From contig QAXH01000664.1 of assembly GCA_004335635.1 (NCBI GenBank), positions 1-26,586 of the forward strand: a DNA stretch of 26,586 nt, given 5' to 3'. Every line of letters starts with the position of its first letter. The first letter of the stretch is position 1. The notes under the pieces were generated by a model that searched no databases, had not been told where the DNA came from, and saw only the letters and a program-made list of their open reading frames with translations. This document shows positions 1-13,000 of the stretch, piece by piece. The DNA comes from Chloromonas sp. AAM2. Taxonomy: Eukaryota > Chlorophyta > Chlorophyceae > Chlamydomonadales > Chlamydomonadaceae. Position numbers and translations under genes: made by a program.

Positions 1-222
1 TTTGTGTGCGAGTGTCGACACCTCGGTTTGTCTGGAGTCGTGCTATTGTCCGCTCTTGTATATATAGGTAGGACGCGCTGATGTGTTCTTGTGGGTGTAG
101 TGGCGCTTTTTTGTCGGCCTGTCACCTGTGTCACAGAGCTAAGTTGAACTATTGCGCAAGGCAAAGCTGGTACAGCAAAACTTTGCTTGATGCAAAATTG
201 GAGCAGAGCACAAAAAAAGAAG

Positions 223-240
223 TTTGCCAGTTCTGGGACA
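223..240 (+). repeat. Dispersed 18-bp repeat, copy 1
   Basis: Exact copy of the core TTTGCCAGTTCTGGGACA, preceded by an A-rich tract (211-222). It is followed within about 15 bp by the methyltransferase gene fragment at 250-330. On the minus strand the fragment is therefore read first and the repeat follows in inverted orientation. Confidence 0.85.
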
Positions 241-249
241 AACCTTACC

Positions 250-335
250 TGCGAGTGCGCCTCTCAAACCTTACCTGGGTGGGCAAGTCACTCAGCGTGC
301 GCAAGCTCAGCCTCTTGCTGGCACTTCCTATACTC
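250..335 (-). pseudogene. Fragment of a C5-cytosine DNA methyltransferase gene (C-terminal region)
   Basis: Plus-strand positions 258-330 match 17073-17145 over about 70 bp at roughly 80% identity by eye. On the minus strand both encode the same run, ending in LPTQVRFERRT. At 17.1 kb this run sits in the last exon of the methyltransferase gene described below. Here the similarity stops on both sides: the frame hits a stop soon after the run, and the downstream edge abuts dispersed-repeat copy 1. This is a short gene remnant, not a working gene. It shows that the methyltransferase is a multicopy or transposed sequence in this genome. Confidence 0.6.
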
Positions 336-340
336 TCTGT

Positions 341-1100
341 TGTGTGGCATGCTGCATGCATCTGGTGAGCTGCCAAACCACCCGGAGCGAGTGTCTGTGT
401 ACAAAAAATGTATGAAACGCATCATGGTGCCGGCAGATGATTTTTCCAAAAGTAAGCATGCTTTATTGCTTCACATTGTTTGTGCCGAGCAGAAAGAAAT
501 TATTTTTCTAACAGATAATCGTTAGAGACAGAAACATATCTAACAAATCAAGGAACACTCATGAAAAGGTCACGCAGAAACCATCCTGCTAAGCTATCAA
601 CAACACACCATGGACACAACTGAAAACTTAGCTGTGCTGAACATTTGGTTCGGCGTAGAGTACGATATTGAAAAGCGCTGATTTGTCTAGACGGTAGTGA
701 TGAATGAGGAGTCTTGCTACTGAGGCACCTATCGGTAACATGACGTGCTGCCCATGCAACACCGCTGCCCTCCTTGCACAATCGCAACCACACAGTCAAA
801 AAACAGTTTGCCTGTTCTGGGACAATTTGCAGTGGCACCACTGGAACCCGTGTTGTAAGTGCGTGTTGTGGAGAGCAAGTGTCAGCCAGGATGTCACTGT
901 CCAACCCTCATGATGCGTAAAGACTGCGTCCTATCCATCCATCTTTTGGCTTTTGGTGTTTGAACAGTTCAGTGTATGTTGCCAATACAAGGTGCACATG
1001 CAGCGTGCATCGTTTCCCTGGCTTGTCATACTCTGTAAGAACCATAAGTTGTGTGAGTTGAGTAAGGCCTCCTCAACCAACTGTTCGCGAGGGTTTTCAA
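341..1100. other. Intergenic stretch with no convincing gene
   Basis: Only short frames without plausible splice partners or recognisable motifs occur here. The stretch contains dispersed-repeat copy 2 and the 3' flank of the CPBP gene, whose stop is at 1101-1103. No TGTAA polyadenylation signal for that gene was seen on the minus strand between 800 and 1100. Confidence 0.5.
807..824 (+). repeat. Dispersed 18-bp repeat, copy 2 (one mismatch)
   Basis: TTTGCCTGTTCTGGGACA, one base different from the core, preceded by a run of A. The following about 35 bp, containing ACTGGAACC then GTGT, resemble the sequence that follows copy 3 at 16716-16745. The repeat unit is therefore longer than 18 bp in at least these two copies. 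Confidence 0.8.
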
Positions 1101-3539
1101 TCAGGCGCCCATCATGGCGCATGCGTTATGCATGCTGTGGGCTGCAATTGGAGCCATGAGGTTACGCGACCGTACAAAAATGAAACCGAGGACACAGGCC
1201 ATGCCGATCAGCTGTGGCAGGTCCCCCACACCACTGGAGCCCATGTGACAGAATGCAAAGACTGAACTGCTGGCCAGCAGGGCACCCCACACCGGCATGT
1301 ACCTGCAGTAACACAGTGAACGGCAAGCAAAAGGGATGCAGGAGGCTTTTTGCGGCTGATTCTTACATCACAGCTGGTGCGGCTGTGCAACCTGCTAAGA
1401 TTACTCACACATGCACCATCCACATGCAGCCATGTGCTGAAGCAGTGTAAACAAGCACACCGTCTGTGCCTTGTAGCTGTGCACCATTGACACACGCCCA
1501 GCAAGTGTGCCAGCGCTCACTTGGTGAGTGACGCGAGCAGGAAGCCCCTGAAAAAGGTCTCCTCCATGACGGGGGCCAGCACACACGTCTCAGCCCACCA
1601 GCGGCACCTGACACCAGCAGGCAACGCCACGATTGATTCAAGATCTAATTGTACGCTTGATATTTTGTTTGGCAGTCGCATCAGAACCGGCCATACAAGC
1701 AGCTGGTCGCATTGATAGATCCAAATCACTCCGTCACTGCTAGTGCCTGGCTGTTGTTTCTAGCTGGCAGCAGCCAAATTCGTGTTGTGATGAACCATGC
1801 AGCTTGGCCACGCAACAGGCAATGTTATAGTCCTTCCTTTGTTGTTACCGATGATAGCGAGATGGGGAGGCTTGCAACAATGATGGCCCAGCCTTGTCAC
1901 CCTTGCACAGACTCACCGGTATGGCAGAGTGCGCTGGTCACCGGCGGCAAACCACCCTGGCGCCGATGCGCTGCTCGGCAAGGTCTCGGTCATGCCTGGC
2001 AGCAGCCTGGCGGCCTGTTCCCATGCGGACACCAGCAGTGCGCTGCAGCCCTGATGCACGGCACTCACGGAGCCCAGGCCTACCAGGCCTACACACGCCC
2101 ACCAATACCTGCATAATGTGTAAACAAGCCCCTTGACTGATGTTGGTGTTGTACGCTGGCCGGCTTCTGGTGTACATGCAGGTTGTCATGCACTGCGACA
2201 TGGCTGCTGCACACAGCATAGCCGATGAGTTCTGGCGAACGCGTTGGACCAAGTTTGCCCTACTATTGAGGCAATGGCTGGCCAGGGCAGGAGTGATACC
2301 CTTGCTTGACCTGGTAAAGCACAACATGGGCTGGGAAAAAATTGTCGTTTTTTTTGTCCGATCAACCATGCTCTTACCATCCATGCTGCTTGTTGAGAGG
2401 GTCCTGCAGCGTCATCTTGAATATGTGCGATGGCTTTCCACCTGTCAGTGTCCGGATGACCATGTCAAGCACAGCCAACTGCGTGCGAGAGCAGTAGACA
2501 CACAACTGTAACCAACCAGACAAAGTCACCATTACACTGCCCATACACGAACTGGCGCCTGGACGGCCATACCAATGTGATGCGGGTCTAAAATCAGTCC
2601 GAGCAATATTCCTACACAAACACTTATGCTTTGACGTAATTGAGCGTGCTCAAATACCCTGCCCACCTGTCCCAACTTCCTTGCTAAGCTGAAGGCCTGT
2701 ACTGCCTCCAACCCAGCAGATGCTGCCAACAAGTGCTCCAGACTGAAAGAGCACCCTACAGCACTCCATAGGCCCTCTGCAGCCATCGTGCCAAGACTAA
2801 GCCCGCCAGGAAGTCCAGGCAGCAGAAGGATTTCGGTACAGCCCAGTGCTGTCACGCCAAGCACTGCAGGGGCTGACCAGGTGACTGAAGCAGCCCAGCC
2901 ACGCAGTGGTGTTGGCATGAGCAACTGCCGTAAGCGCTGATACTGGCTGTCTGGCATAGTGGGGTCTTGTAGAATGGGGGGAGCCCATGCGTGGACGTCT
3001 GGCGTCAATGTTGCTGTGAACATGTGTGCAGCATGTGACGGTAAGGGCTGATGTGCTGTGGTGTGCCGAGTATGGTGCAGCTGTGACTTTGGCAACAAGG
3101 CCTGTTCGGTTGTCAGTGCTGGGGGTATTGAAGACAAGTGATGCGTCAAGGGATGTGCCAGGGCGTGATAGGTTGAGCACTGGGTGTGGCGCTGGCTTAT
3201 GCTGAGTGCCAAGGCTTGAGCACGCTGATGGGAGGTAGAGGAGCAAGCGGGGCATGTGTGCGATGCTGGACTACTATGTGTAGAGATGCTGGGCAGGCCT
3301 CCTGGCTGGTGTGGTGTACAGAATGACCGTAAGCTGCCTTGATACCCATGATGCCAGCCTGGCAACCCGAGATGGACAGGAGTGGTGGTGTATCCGAGCC
3401 CCTGCTGCCCATCTGCAGTGAGGTTGAGCCCATGGAATAGGCTGCCTTGTTGCAGGGCAGGTGCACCTCGCTGCGCTCCACCAAGCAGCACAATCGTACG
3501 CCACAACTTGTCCAGACGCACTTGAGCCGCATGCGTCAT
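1101..3539 (-). CDS. CPBP-family (CAAX-protease-like) intramembrane metalloprotease, six exons
   Basis: Exons in gene order: about 3539-2616, 2478-2378, 2310-2215, 2108-1917, 1607-1521 and 1302-1101. All the junctions between the last five exons agree in phase and use GT-AG introns of 67-309 bp. The predicted protein is about 533 residues. All three family motifs are present: EExxxR as EETFFRG (E453, E454, R458), FxxxH as FAFCH (F482, H486) and HxxxN as HSMHN (H522, N526). In this family the Glu and His residues bind the catalytic metal inside the membrane. Hydrophobic segments lie in exon 1 (near 2800-2880) and in the 1917-2108 exon. The first 150-200 residues are rich in Ser, Thr, His and Pro. 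They could be an organelle transit peptide, but the true start and a possible extra intron in exon 1 are unresolved. The first donor is also uncertain (2616 or 2622). The substrate is unknown: plant and algal members include plastid proteins, whereas prenyl-protein processing is only one family activity. Confidence 0.82.
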
Positions 3540-4004
3540 CGCCTCTCAGCCTTGAGAGGCAAAGGCAATGGGCATCGACTACGCGGTAGAAAATGGTTCG
3601 CAGCGGTTGGTCACAGCTTTGATTATCAGATGCTTTGCAAGCACTGATTGTATGTACCTCTACAGCACAAGCCCAAGTTGCGGCCAAGTTGCGCTCATGC
3701 GAACGGTTTCCCAACGGATACACCTTTCCCCGCACGAAGAGCAATAAGCTGGTTTTCGGCATTAGCTGCGATTTTGCCACATCTGTTGCGCTGCCTTTCT
3801 CAAGGATCCAAAGTTGAGCGGGAGGGAGCAGCTCAAGATTCAAATTCGCTAGACGCAGCTCCTCCAGATTGCAAGAACCTGCAGAAGCGCAACAAGCAGT
3901 CCAAAGGGTCCGCAGAAGATTGACTCTACCATTAGTGCTGTCGGTCCAAGACTGTGATAGGAGAAGCTGACAGGCCAGCACACAGCAGCTTATCTCAGCC
4001 AGCC
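3540..4004. promoter_or_regulatory. Shared 5' region between the divergent CPBP and SMC4 genes
   Basis: This 465-bp interval separates the minus-strand CPBP start (if 3539 is right) from the SMC4 ATG at 4005. It must hold the 5' UTRs and, probably, promoters of both genes. No TATA box or other convincing motif was identified. A long minus-strand frame crosses it (4017-3274) but shows no protein-like features. Confidence 0.4.
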
Positions 4005-7000
4005 ATGGCGGAGCCACAATGCAGGCGCCTGATGATCAGGCAAATGGTCCTGGACAACTTCAAGAGCTATGCTGGTCCACAGTCAGTGGGTCCCTTTCAC
4101 AAGGTACATGACCAACCGGCCGAGCGCCCTGCTCAACCCAACGCCAACCAGCAGCAAATGCCACTTTCGCTTGTTTCACCTGTCATTCCCCCATGCAGTC
4201 CTTCTCTTCAGTGGTTGGTCCTAACGGGAGTGGCAAATCCAACGTCATTGATGCGATGCTCTTTGTGTTTGGTCGCCGGGCAAAACAGGTATAGCGTCAG
4301 GACAGCAGCACCAGGAATTTGGATTGCCTGTCCCCCTTAACCTCCCTGCTACCAGGGAGGTTATCAATGCTACCAGGAGCATTGATTCAGCTCAGCTTTT
4401 CCTTACAGCTCATACCCGATGACAGCAGCTGCCTGTGGGCATGTGACGAAGGCGTGTTCTCAGCATCTCTTGCACTCCTCCCACCGCTCTGTGCAGTTGC
4501 GCTTCAACAAAGTATCCGAGCTAATCCACAACTCGACCAACTTCCAGAATCTGACCATGGCTAAGGTCACAGTCTACTTTCAAGAAATCATTGACAAGGT
4601 ATGTGCTCATTTACAGCAACAGCAACACACAGCATCACACACCAGGGCTGAAACCTTTCATACCTGGCGAAACTCACATCATACACGCCCATGCACAGCT
4701 TTGCATCCCACTCCATGTCATTTCACGTCATGTACTGTCTTGCGATGCCATGCCTGTGTACGTTATGCCATGCCCTGCCTGCTCGCCAGCTTCCCGTGTA
4801 TCGGGATATCATAGTCTGCTTGGCCTTGTACAGCCTTTTGCATAGCCATTGCAATCACTAATTGGAATCCACTTGCTTGCCTGCGCCCAGGAGGGTGAGG
4901 ATTACGATGTGGTTCCCAACAGCGAGTTCACTGTAGCCCGCACGGCCCACCGCAACAACACCAGCGACTACTACATAAACGACAGGAAAGTCTCCAGCAA
5001 GGAGGTCACTGACACACTCAAGGGCATGGGCATTGACCTGGACAACAACAGATTCCTGATCCTGCAGGTGGGAAGGGTGGGCAAGAAGGGTGGGCAGGAG
5101 GGGTGGACAGAAGCAGCAGAAGCCGGAAGCATATGCCTACACAGAGGCATACACGCACGATGCTCGTTTGCACGCATTAAATGGGACTAAGGACAGATTG
5201 TGCGTGCCAGCAAGACGCATGCTGGGCATGCCAAGGACGCGCACATGCACACAAGAGATAGCAGACCCGGAATTTCAACCGACACGTGGGTCAAATCATC
5301 CACCTTTGGCAGGCATGAGAGAGGAAGCATGGGACCGCCTGCTTGATTCTTCATGCAACTTGTTCTACAATAACTTGGTGTCCGCAACTTGTCTTCTTTA
5401 GGGTGAGGTTGAGCAGATCAGTATGATGAAGCCGAAGGCCGAGGACAAGCACGAGACCGGGCTGCTGGAGTATCTGGAGGACATCATAGGCACGGACAAG
5501 TACAAGGCGCCCATTGAGGAGGCAAAGACCACGTAGGTGATGCAGATCTGGGTAACTGTCTCTGCATGGGCGGGTTTGGTGCAAGCCGTCAGATGTTGAT
5601 ATCTTGGTCGCTTGCTTGTTGTCCCACTGCATTGTGTTATGCGCCCTTGGCTTGTAGCCAAGTAGCAAGCATCATGCAACCAGGATAGAGTACACCGCTT
5701 CTACAGCAGCTTGGGAACCACACGTCACGACTTGAGGGCACATTTGGCTTGTTCAAACGTCATTAGGCAATCAGGAACTGTCATGTGGCAAACTGGCAAT
5801 CGACTGCTGATGCGTGCCTACAGGCTGGACGCCATGAATGAGACACGCCAGGGCCTTATCAAGCGGCTGAAGATTGCGGAGAAGGAGAAGGAAGGGCTGG
5901 AGGAGAAGAAAACGGAGGCAGAGATGTTCCTGGCCAAGCAGGTGATTTGGACACGCTGTGTGAGCGGTTCAAGTTAGCACAAACGTGGGGCATGAGCCAT
6001 CATTGCAGGATTTGGGCTGCAGAGCAAGGGGATTACACTGAGGATCGTCTGTACAGGATTTGATTAATTTGGCGAGCCCACTAATCAATTCGTGATTCGA
6101 GGTTGGGCAAAAACATTACTGCATACCTTACAGCCGTCATTGATGCTTGCAGGCTGAGATGCTCCAGGCGCAGATCTGTGCTAAAACGATTTACATCACA
6201 CAGACGCAGGTGAGCAAATTTTGCCAGGGTAAGCAGAAACTCAGCTCGCATCACAAGAGCACATAACCCAGTGCTGTGAGTGCTGATGCACAGAGATGAC
6301 ATGCATGTCACAATGACTCCAGGCAGCCCACTCTAGGATAGCCCTTGCGAGCCACGACGCTGGCAGCATCCAGCATCTTGACATCTCCATCATTAGCAAC
6401 AATGTGGTGTGTAGTGTTGGCCATGGTCTTGCTTGATTCAAGGGTTCTATGTGACTTGCCAACGGCGCCCTCAACAACAACATCAACAACCACAATGATA
6501 CGTGCGTTCACAATCAGCCATTACGTGTGCAGTGCTACATTCTGGCTTCACTGAGCAGCGCTACTAACAGCACGTACTGAGCTGTGTGTGTGTGTGTGTG
6601 TGCAGCAAAACCTTGAGGGTATGGCTACTCAGACCCGTGAGTTTGAAGACAAGCTAGCCCACGAGCGCGGCAAGGCTGCAGAACAGGGGCAGGGTGCCAA
6701 GGCGGCGGAGAAAAAGTTTGATGACGCTGAGAAGGAGGCCCGGGCCTGCCAGGCAGCGCTGGAGGCAGCTGAGGCCGAGTTCAAGGGCTTTGAGAGGAAG
6801 GACGCAAAGGGACAGATCGAGGTCAAGGACATGCAGGACAAGGTAAGCCTGAGTGCGTGAACAGGGGCAATTCAAAACAGGGAGGACATGGATGGGCAGT
6901 AGCAGAGCAGGTGACCAGGCAGCCAAAAAGGAACTCAGACGGCATGGAGCAGCCCAGTGTGAATGTATAAGTGTTATGTTGTCAGTGTTGCATGGCGAGC

Positions 7001-10000
7001 GGGTAGGAGCCAAGAACGGGGTTACGGCTGTCATGTCGCAGTTCCGTGTGACTATTCGGCGTAATCACGCAAGGCTGGTTTGCTGGTTTGCTGGTTTGCT
7101 GTTGCACAGATGAAGAAGCTGACAGCTAAAATCGAGAAGGAGGCTACAGCGGCCAAGGTACGGAGCCTTGATTGCTTCAGGGGGTGTTCGTTTGCTTGCT
7201 TTGTTGTAGTAGTGTTAAAGGAAGAAGAGCTAGTGCTGCCGGCCGGCCCGAGGGTGATTGTCTGCCTGTGCATACGCAGAAAGCAGAGGTGGAGGCAGAG
7301 AGCCTCCAGGAGGATGCTCCGCTCGCTGCTCAACGCATAGTGACCATGCAGCAGGTGCGCCAAGGGAAGAGGACGTATGTTGGGCTGTGCTTTGGCATGC
7401 TGCCAGCTTCACAACACCCTAATAGGCCATGTCAATCCTGGTGTTCGCCCAGTCCTGCGCTGTGGCTGAAACACCCACTCGTAAAGCTAGCTGGGCTCTG
7501 GCTAGTTGATTTGTTGTGACGTATCTGCAGGAGCTGGTGGCCGCTGAGTCGGCACTCGAGGCAGAGCACGAAGGTTTGCGTGGGGAAGTGGAAAGCTATC
7601 ACCAGCAGCTGAGTCAGGTAAGCCCAGCAACACGAGCGGAGCACAGCTGACCTTAGGACATGCAGGGGTCGTAATGCGCGCTTTCCATTCCCAGTCTGGT
7701 CTCGTCGTCAAACCATTTGCTCTTTTGCGCAGGTTCGCACATCCCTTGCTCCCTGGGAGAAGAAGGTGGGCGAGGCGACGGGCCGCATTGCCGTGTCTAC
7801 CACGGAGCGCGATACCTTGGCGCGTCGTACGGAGGACGCTCGCAAGCGCCTGGACGCTGCAGTCAAAGCCTTGGCGAGCGCGCAGCAGGGAGCAGTCTCG
7901 CGAGAGAAGCACATCCAGGAGCTGGAATCCAGCACTGTCAAATGCAGGTGAGCACAAGCCACGCTTCACCGCGGGTCAGGGCATTGTTGGCCCGATAAAC
8001 AGAGAGGTTGGGCAGGGCTGCATCCGCGTCACATGATTGTTGCCACGTCTGGACTTCCTGATGTCTGCAGCACCTAATGTGAATATCAACATGCCTCGTG
8101 CAGGTCCGAGATCGAGGTGCACAAAAAGGAGCTGGCGGCAAGTCGTGCTGATGAGGCGCGGCTGGAAGTTGCGGTTCGGGAGATGCGCGAGCGCCTGGCC
8201 GCCCTGCGTGCCGACTCCCAGAACACGTCGCAGGCGAGCTCGCTCATGGTGGCGCTGATGACGGCGCGTGCCAAGGGCGAGCTCACGGGCTTGTGCGGCC
8301 GTTTGGGTGGGTGCAGCTTGCACGGAAAACATGCAGCGCTTCTGAAGCGCTTGCTCGATACTGACAGTTGACGCACTCGACTTCCAAGCAGTGCTCGCCT
8401 CAGCTTCCGCAATTTTTCCACCGGCATGAGCTTTCCCTGGCCCTGATGCCGCCATAGCACAGATGTTATGAGTCACACCATGAGCCCCTGTGTCGTCCTG
8501 TGCAGGTGACTTGGGCGCCATTGATGCCAAATATGACATCGCCGTGTCCACTGCTGTGGGTGCGCTGGACTACATTGTGGTGGAGACCACCAGCGACGCG
8601 CAGCGATGCGTCGAGCACCTGAGAAAGTGAGCGGCTTGTGTTTTGGAATGAGGTGGTTGAAACGATGGATACTGATATAGTGTAATACGTTGGATACTAG
8701 AACATGCCGGGCACAGAGGGAGGGTGCATTGCATATGAAATGAATCGCATCTGAAATGAATCGCGTCTGAAAGGTTGGATGTGCAGCCAACTGACAGTTT
8801 CAAAACGAACACTTGATCTTGCACACGCCCTCTGCAGGAACAACCTAGGCGTCGCCACCTGCCTGATCCTTGAGAAGCAGAAGCACTTGGCTGGGCCTGC
8901 TTCCAAGAAGATTGACACGCCTGAAGGTGAGAGAGGCACGAGCACGCTACCTGAGAAGCTTCGTGTAGGGGCAGGCGTGGCTAGATCAGATAAGTGCAAA
9001 TACTCGCAGATTAGGAACTGACATGAGAAATCACACAGCAGATGTATCGTCACTTCACTGTTCATGTTTGGGCCTGCTTTGGATCCTGGGCTTAACCTCA
9101 TCAGCAGAGTCTGCTCATGTGCCTTGTGCATGGGCTGTGATCTGTTAAACCACAGCAAAACAACAGATACTGGCGTGAGAAGGCATGAGAAACACGATAT
9201 ATAGATGATGCATGGTGACGACCAGGACCGCACTGTTGACATGCGTAATGGATTCCGACCTCGCATTCCATTTTAAATGATCACGCACCCTCACTGTGCT
9301 TTGGATATCTGCAGGATGCCCGCGCTTGTTCGACCTAATCCGCATCAAGGACGACGCGCTGCGCACCGCGTTCTACTTCGCATGCGGCAACACGCTGGTA
9401 GCGGAGAACCTCGACCAGGCCTCTCGGATCGCCTACGGCAAGGACGCGCGCTTCCGTAGGGTGGTCACACTGCAGGTGCGGGTGTGCAGGCGATTGTGCG
9501 ATGGAAGGCCTGAAAAGCGCCACTGGTGACGGGTTCACTCACAAGTCATCTTCATGCAGTCAGTCGAGGGCCGAAACATGTATACCGACGGAGCTCTGTG
9601 TGGGCGAGTTTATAGCCTTGTTCTGCACAGTTTGAACACTGGCCTAGCCCATCGTCAACAATATGATCAACTCTCCATTGTCCACAGGGCCAACTGATCG
9701 CGGAGAGCGGCACCATGTCCGGTGGTGCGGGCCGGCCCTCCCGCGGTCGCATGGCGCTGGGCTCTTCCGCACCCAAGGGCACAGGCCTGGCAGCTGACGC
9801 CAAGGCAGCGGCGGCAGAGATCAAGGCGGCAGAGCAACAGCTAGACCAGGTGTGTTTCACGGGAGTGGCAGCCCAAGTGCCCAATGTTGTTGGTCAGAGC
9901 TCAACACGCGGGCAGCTGAAACCAAATGCCTCATAAGCAAGGTTGTGCAGGGTTGCTACCGGATCACATATGCAGACGCGTGTCAACGTTGCGACATCAC

Positions 10001-13000
10001 ATAACTTGAACATGTGTTAGAAAAAGGCGAACAAATCCAATCCAGAAATGCCTGTGCCTAATGCACCATGTGTTGTGTGTGGCCTGTGCTGCAGGCCAAT
10101 GGTGCCCTGGGCGCAGCCCGCGACCGCAGCGAGGCGTGTGAGAAGGCGCTCAAGGCCGCGGAGAAACAGCTCACTGACCTGGAGCTGGCAGCGCCTAAGG
10201 TGGGCAGTCAAGGCATACTGTGGCAAGCCAGTGGTGGGTGGGCTAAAAAGTCCCTTGTCAGGCTCATGGCCTTACACCTCTGTCACAGCCTGAGTTGCTG
10301 CCCCACGCTCAAGCTGTGCAATGTGCGTATGTACATGGCGGTATGCAGTGCCTCAGTGGTAACCAATCACTGCTTCAAGGCCTTTCCTTGCGCCTTGGTT
10401 CTGGGCCCATAACTGTCTTTCTGCAGGCACGCATGGAGGCTCAGGCAGAGGCGGATAAGGCAGCTGACATTCAGCAGCGCATGGACAGCCTCAAGGCAGC
10501 CACAAAGGTGTGTCCAGCACATCAGCGTGGCATGAGCACCTTTTTCGCATGTGCTCATGAGCCTTCCGAAAGTGCTTTCGAAAGGACTGGCCGAGACATC
10601 GGGGATGTGTAGAAAAGTGGCTCTGTTGTGCAATCTGTCTGGTGCATGTACGGTTACGGCATGCAGCTCTGGTGGAGAAGCTATTCATTGCGTGTGAGCA
10701 TCGCAAAGTGTGTGGAGTGTGCATTGCAGACATGCGACTGTGCGTCACTGCCCGCGACACGCTGTGCCATGTGTGCATCTACACGCCATTGCCCGCCCAG
10801 CGCATACTGTGAATGTCGGACTGAAGGCCAAGTAAGCAGCAGCAACAACAACAACAACAACAACACTGTGCATGTGCAGATGGGTGCCGAGGACGCCGCT
10901 CGCATCGCCGCATTGAGCGGTGACATCGCCAGGGAGGAGGCAAACGTGGTGGGGCTCAGGCAGCAGATGCAGGGCCTGGAGCAGCAGGCAGTGGCTCTGC
11001 AGGCACAAATTGACAACGCAGGTGTGGCACTGGCAGTTGACCTGGACTGTGGCTGGGTTGGGAGAGGTTGGATAAATACACCGGCAAATACATTCCAAAG
11101 GGCGGGAACACAAGTAGGTGCTAGTGAGGCGGACAATAAGCCATGCTACTACTTAAACGTGCTGCAAGCAACCATAGGGCCTCCATTGTGGCTGGGTGGG
11201 AGGCATGCCTGAGGTTGGACAGTGGGGCAGCTGGGCAATCATACCATAACAACATTCCAAAGGGCGTGTACACAAGCACATGTTGATGCGTACAGAACCT
11301 ACGAACACTCGATTATGTTGACTGGTCTCCTGGCCCGCGCACACCCCTCGTGCACCCATCATGGTACCGAAGCATTGGATAATGCTAATTGTCATCATTA
11401 CCCTCATTTTGTGCGTGTGCATTCCAGGTGGTGAGCGACTCAAGAAGGCCAAGTCCAAGGTGTCCAAGCTCCAGAAGGACATTGCCGACGCTGAAGCAGA
11501 CACCTCCCGCAAGGCTGTGCAGGTCCGTCTAGCGTGCAAGGGAAAGGCACAGCCACCAACTAATCAGCATGAACCGTCCGGATACACTGTGCAAGAAGGT
11601 GATCAGGGCTGCCAGGCACAAGACTGCAGCCGATTGTGCATGCCATGTACACTAACTGGTGCAGTGGCAGCAACCTATAACATAACTTGCCCATGTTTTA
11701 TGCAGGCAGGCACTGTCATGTCTCATGCGGGCAGCCTGTGCTCAACAGCACATCAACCACTCAGTGACTGGTGCACGTTTGAACCATTTTACAACACTGT
11801 TCACACCCTGTTCGTTCCAATGCATGCATCGCATGTGCGTCTTCATGCTCTGCTCAGGTTCAGGTTCTGTTACAACAGGGTCGTTTCTTCTAGTTTCAAT
11901 CTGGTACACCACTGAAACGTGTGCTTGTGCGTTTCCCTGCAGCTCAAGGCGTGCCTCAAGCTGACTGAGAAGGTATCCAAGGACAAGGATAAGGATGGTG
12001 AGTGCGGCACAGGGCACAGCACCAGGCCTAGCACCCAACACGCACGTGTGGCACACTGCTGTTCTCGTGGGACATCGGTTGGCTGTGCGGGTTGCGGGGA
12101 TAGCTTGCAGACTACTGGCAGAGTACAGGCAGACTTGCCAGGAAAGGGGCAGTGAGTGCGTGTGTGTGCGTGCATGCCTTGGACTGAGTATGCCTGTGTG
12201 TGTGTGTACACTGGTGCGCAGAGAAGGAGCGTTCCCGACTGGAGGCTGAGACTGTGCGGTTGCAGCAAGAGCTCAAAGACATGGAGGAACAGGCGCTAAA
12301 TGTGGGCTGGGACACGGGGGGTTTGTGGTTGTTTGAGGGGATGGGATGGGTCTGTGCGGGCAGCCAGCATGCAAGCATGTGCAAGGGCATGCACAAACTA
12401 AGCCGTTCAACGCCAAGGAAGGACTGAGCTGAAAGGAACAGGCTCTTGAGCTTTGATCTGCTGTGCGGGCGTTCAAGCTGGAGGCGCATGCGTCATTTCG
12501 GAGGGTTTGGGATACAAAGGGGCAGGATGCAATTAGTTGCAAAGGCAGTTCGCGGTGCAGGTCACGGTTTGAGGACAGTCACAGAGCGTTTCCTGCGCAT
12601 ACCACGCTGTGCGGTTTGCTCCCTTGGATCCTGACGGAATCACCTGCAGCTTTCTGCACGTGTCTAGCCACTCAATTTGACATGACTATCACACACATGT
12701 GTGCTCCCACTGTCCTTGATCTATCCCATCATCTACCCTCTCAGGTGATGGAATTGCGTGAGCAGACCCGGGAGCAGCTAAGGCTCAAGACGGAGGAGCT
12801 GGAGACAGCAAGGGCAGAGGTGAGCAGAGGCATCAATCTGCCAGGTGCATGCCATGACGTACGGTACAAGGGTGAAGGCGGCAACTAGGGTATGGTACTC
12901 CTGGACTGATGGCTATGCTGAACGAAGCCAAGCTGAGTTGGGTTTGTGGTGATGCTGATGCAATCGCAGCTGCCAGACCATAAACAGTTATTCCCTGTCC

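Noticed and set aside
1712..2511. Plus-strand open frames of 123-134 codons
   Set aside because: They lie antisense to the phase-consistent CPBP exons 1917-2108, 2215-2310 and 2378-2478, and have no recognisable motif.
3815..3830. E2F-like GCGGGA sequence upstream of SMC4
   Set aside because: It is a single weak match in a short stretch, expected by chance; the cell-cycle role of SMC4 alone does not support it.
3274..4017. 247-codon minus-strand frame across the CPBP/SMC4 5' region
   Set aside because: It reads into SMC4 exon 1 on the opposite strand, is rich in Cys, Ser and Leu without domain features, and uses a frame different from the CPBP exons.
7502..8551. Minus-strand frames of 155 and 191 codons
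   Set aside because: They are antisense shadows of GC-rich SMC4 exons 11-14; the plus-strand exons are fixed by motif and phase.
10681..11136. Minus-strand frames with poly-Val or poly-Leu runs, superficially membrane-like
   Set aside because: The hydrophobic run is the complement of the (CAA)n microsatellite in SMC4 intron 19.
12302..12744. Possible extra SMC4 exon between exons 23 and 24
   Set aside because: Exons 23 and 24 already join in phase, and the interval shows no conserved coiled-coil coding run with good splice sites.
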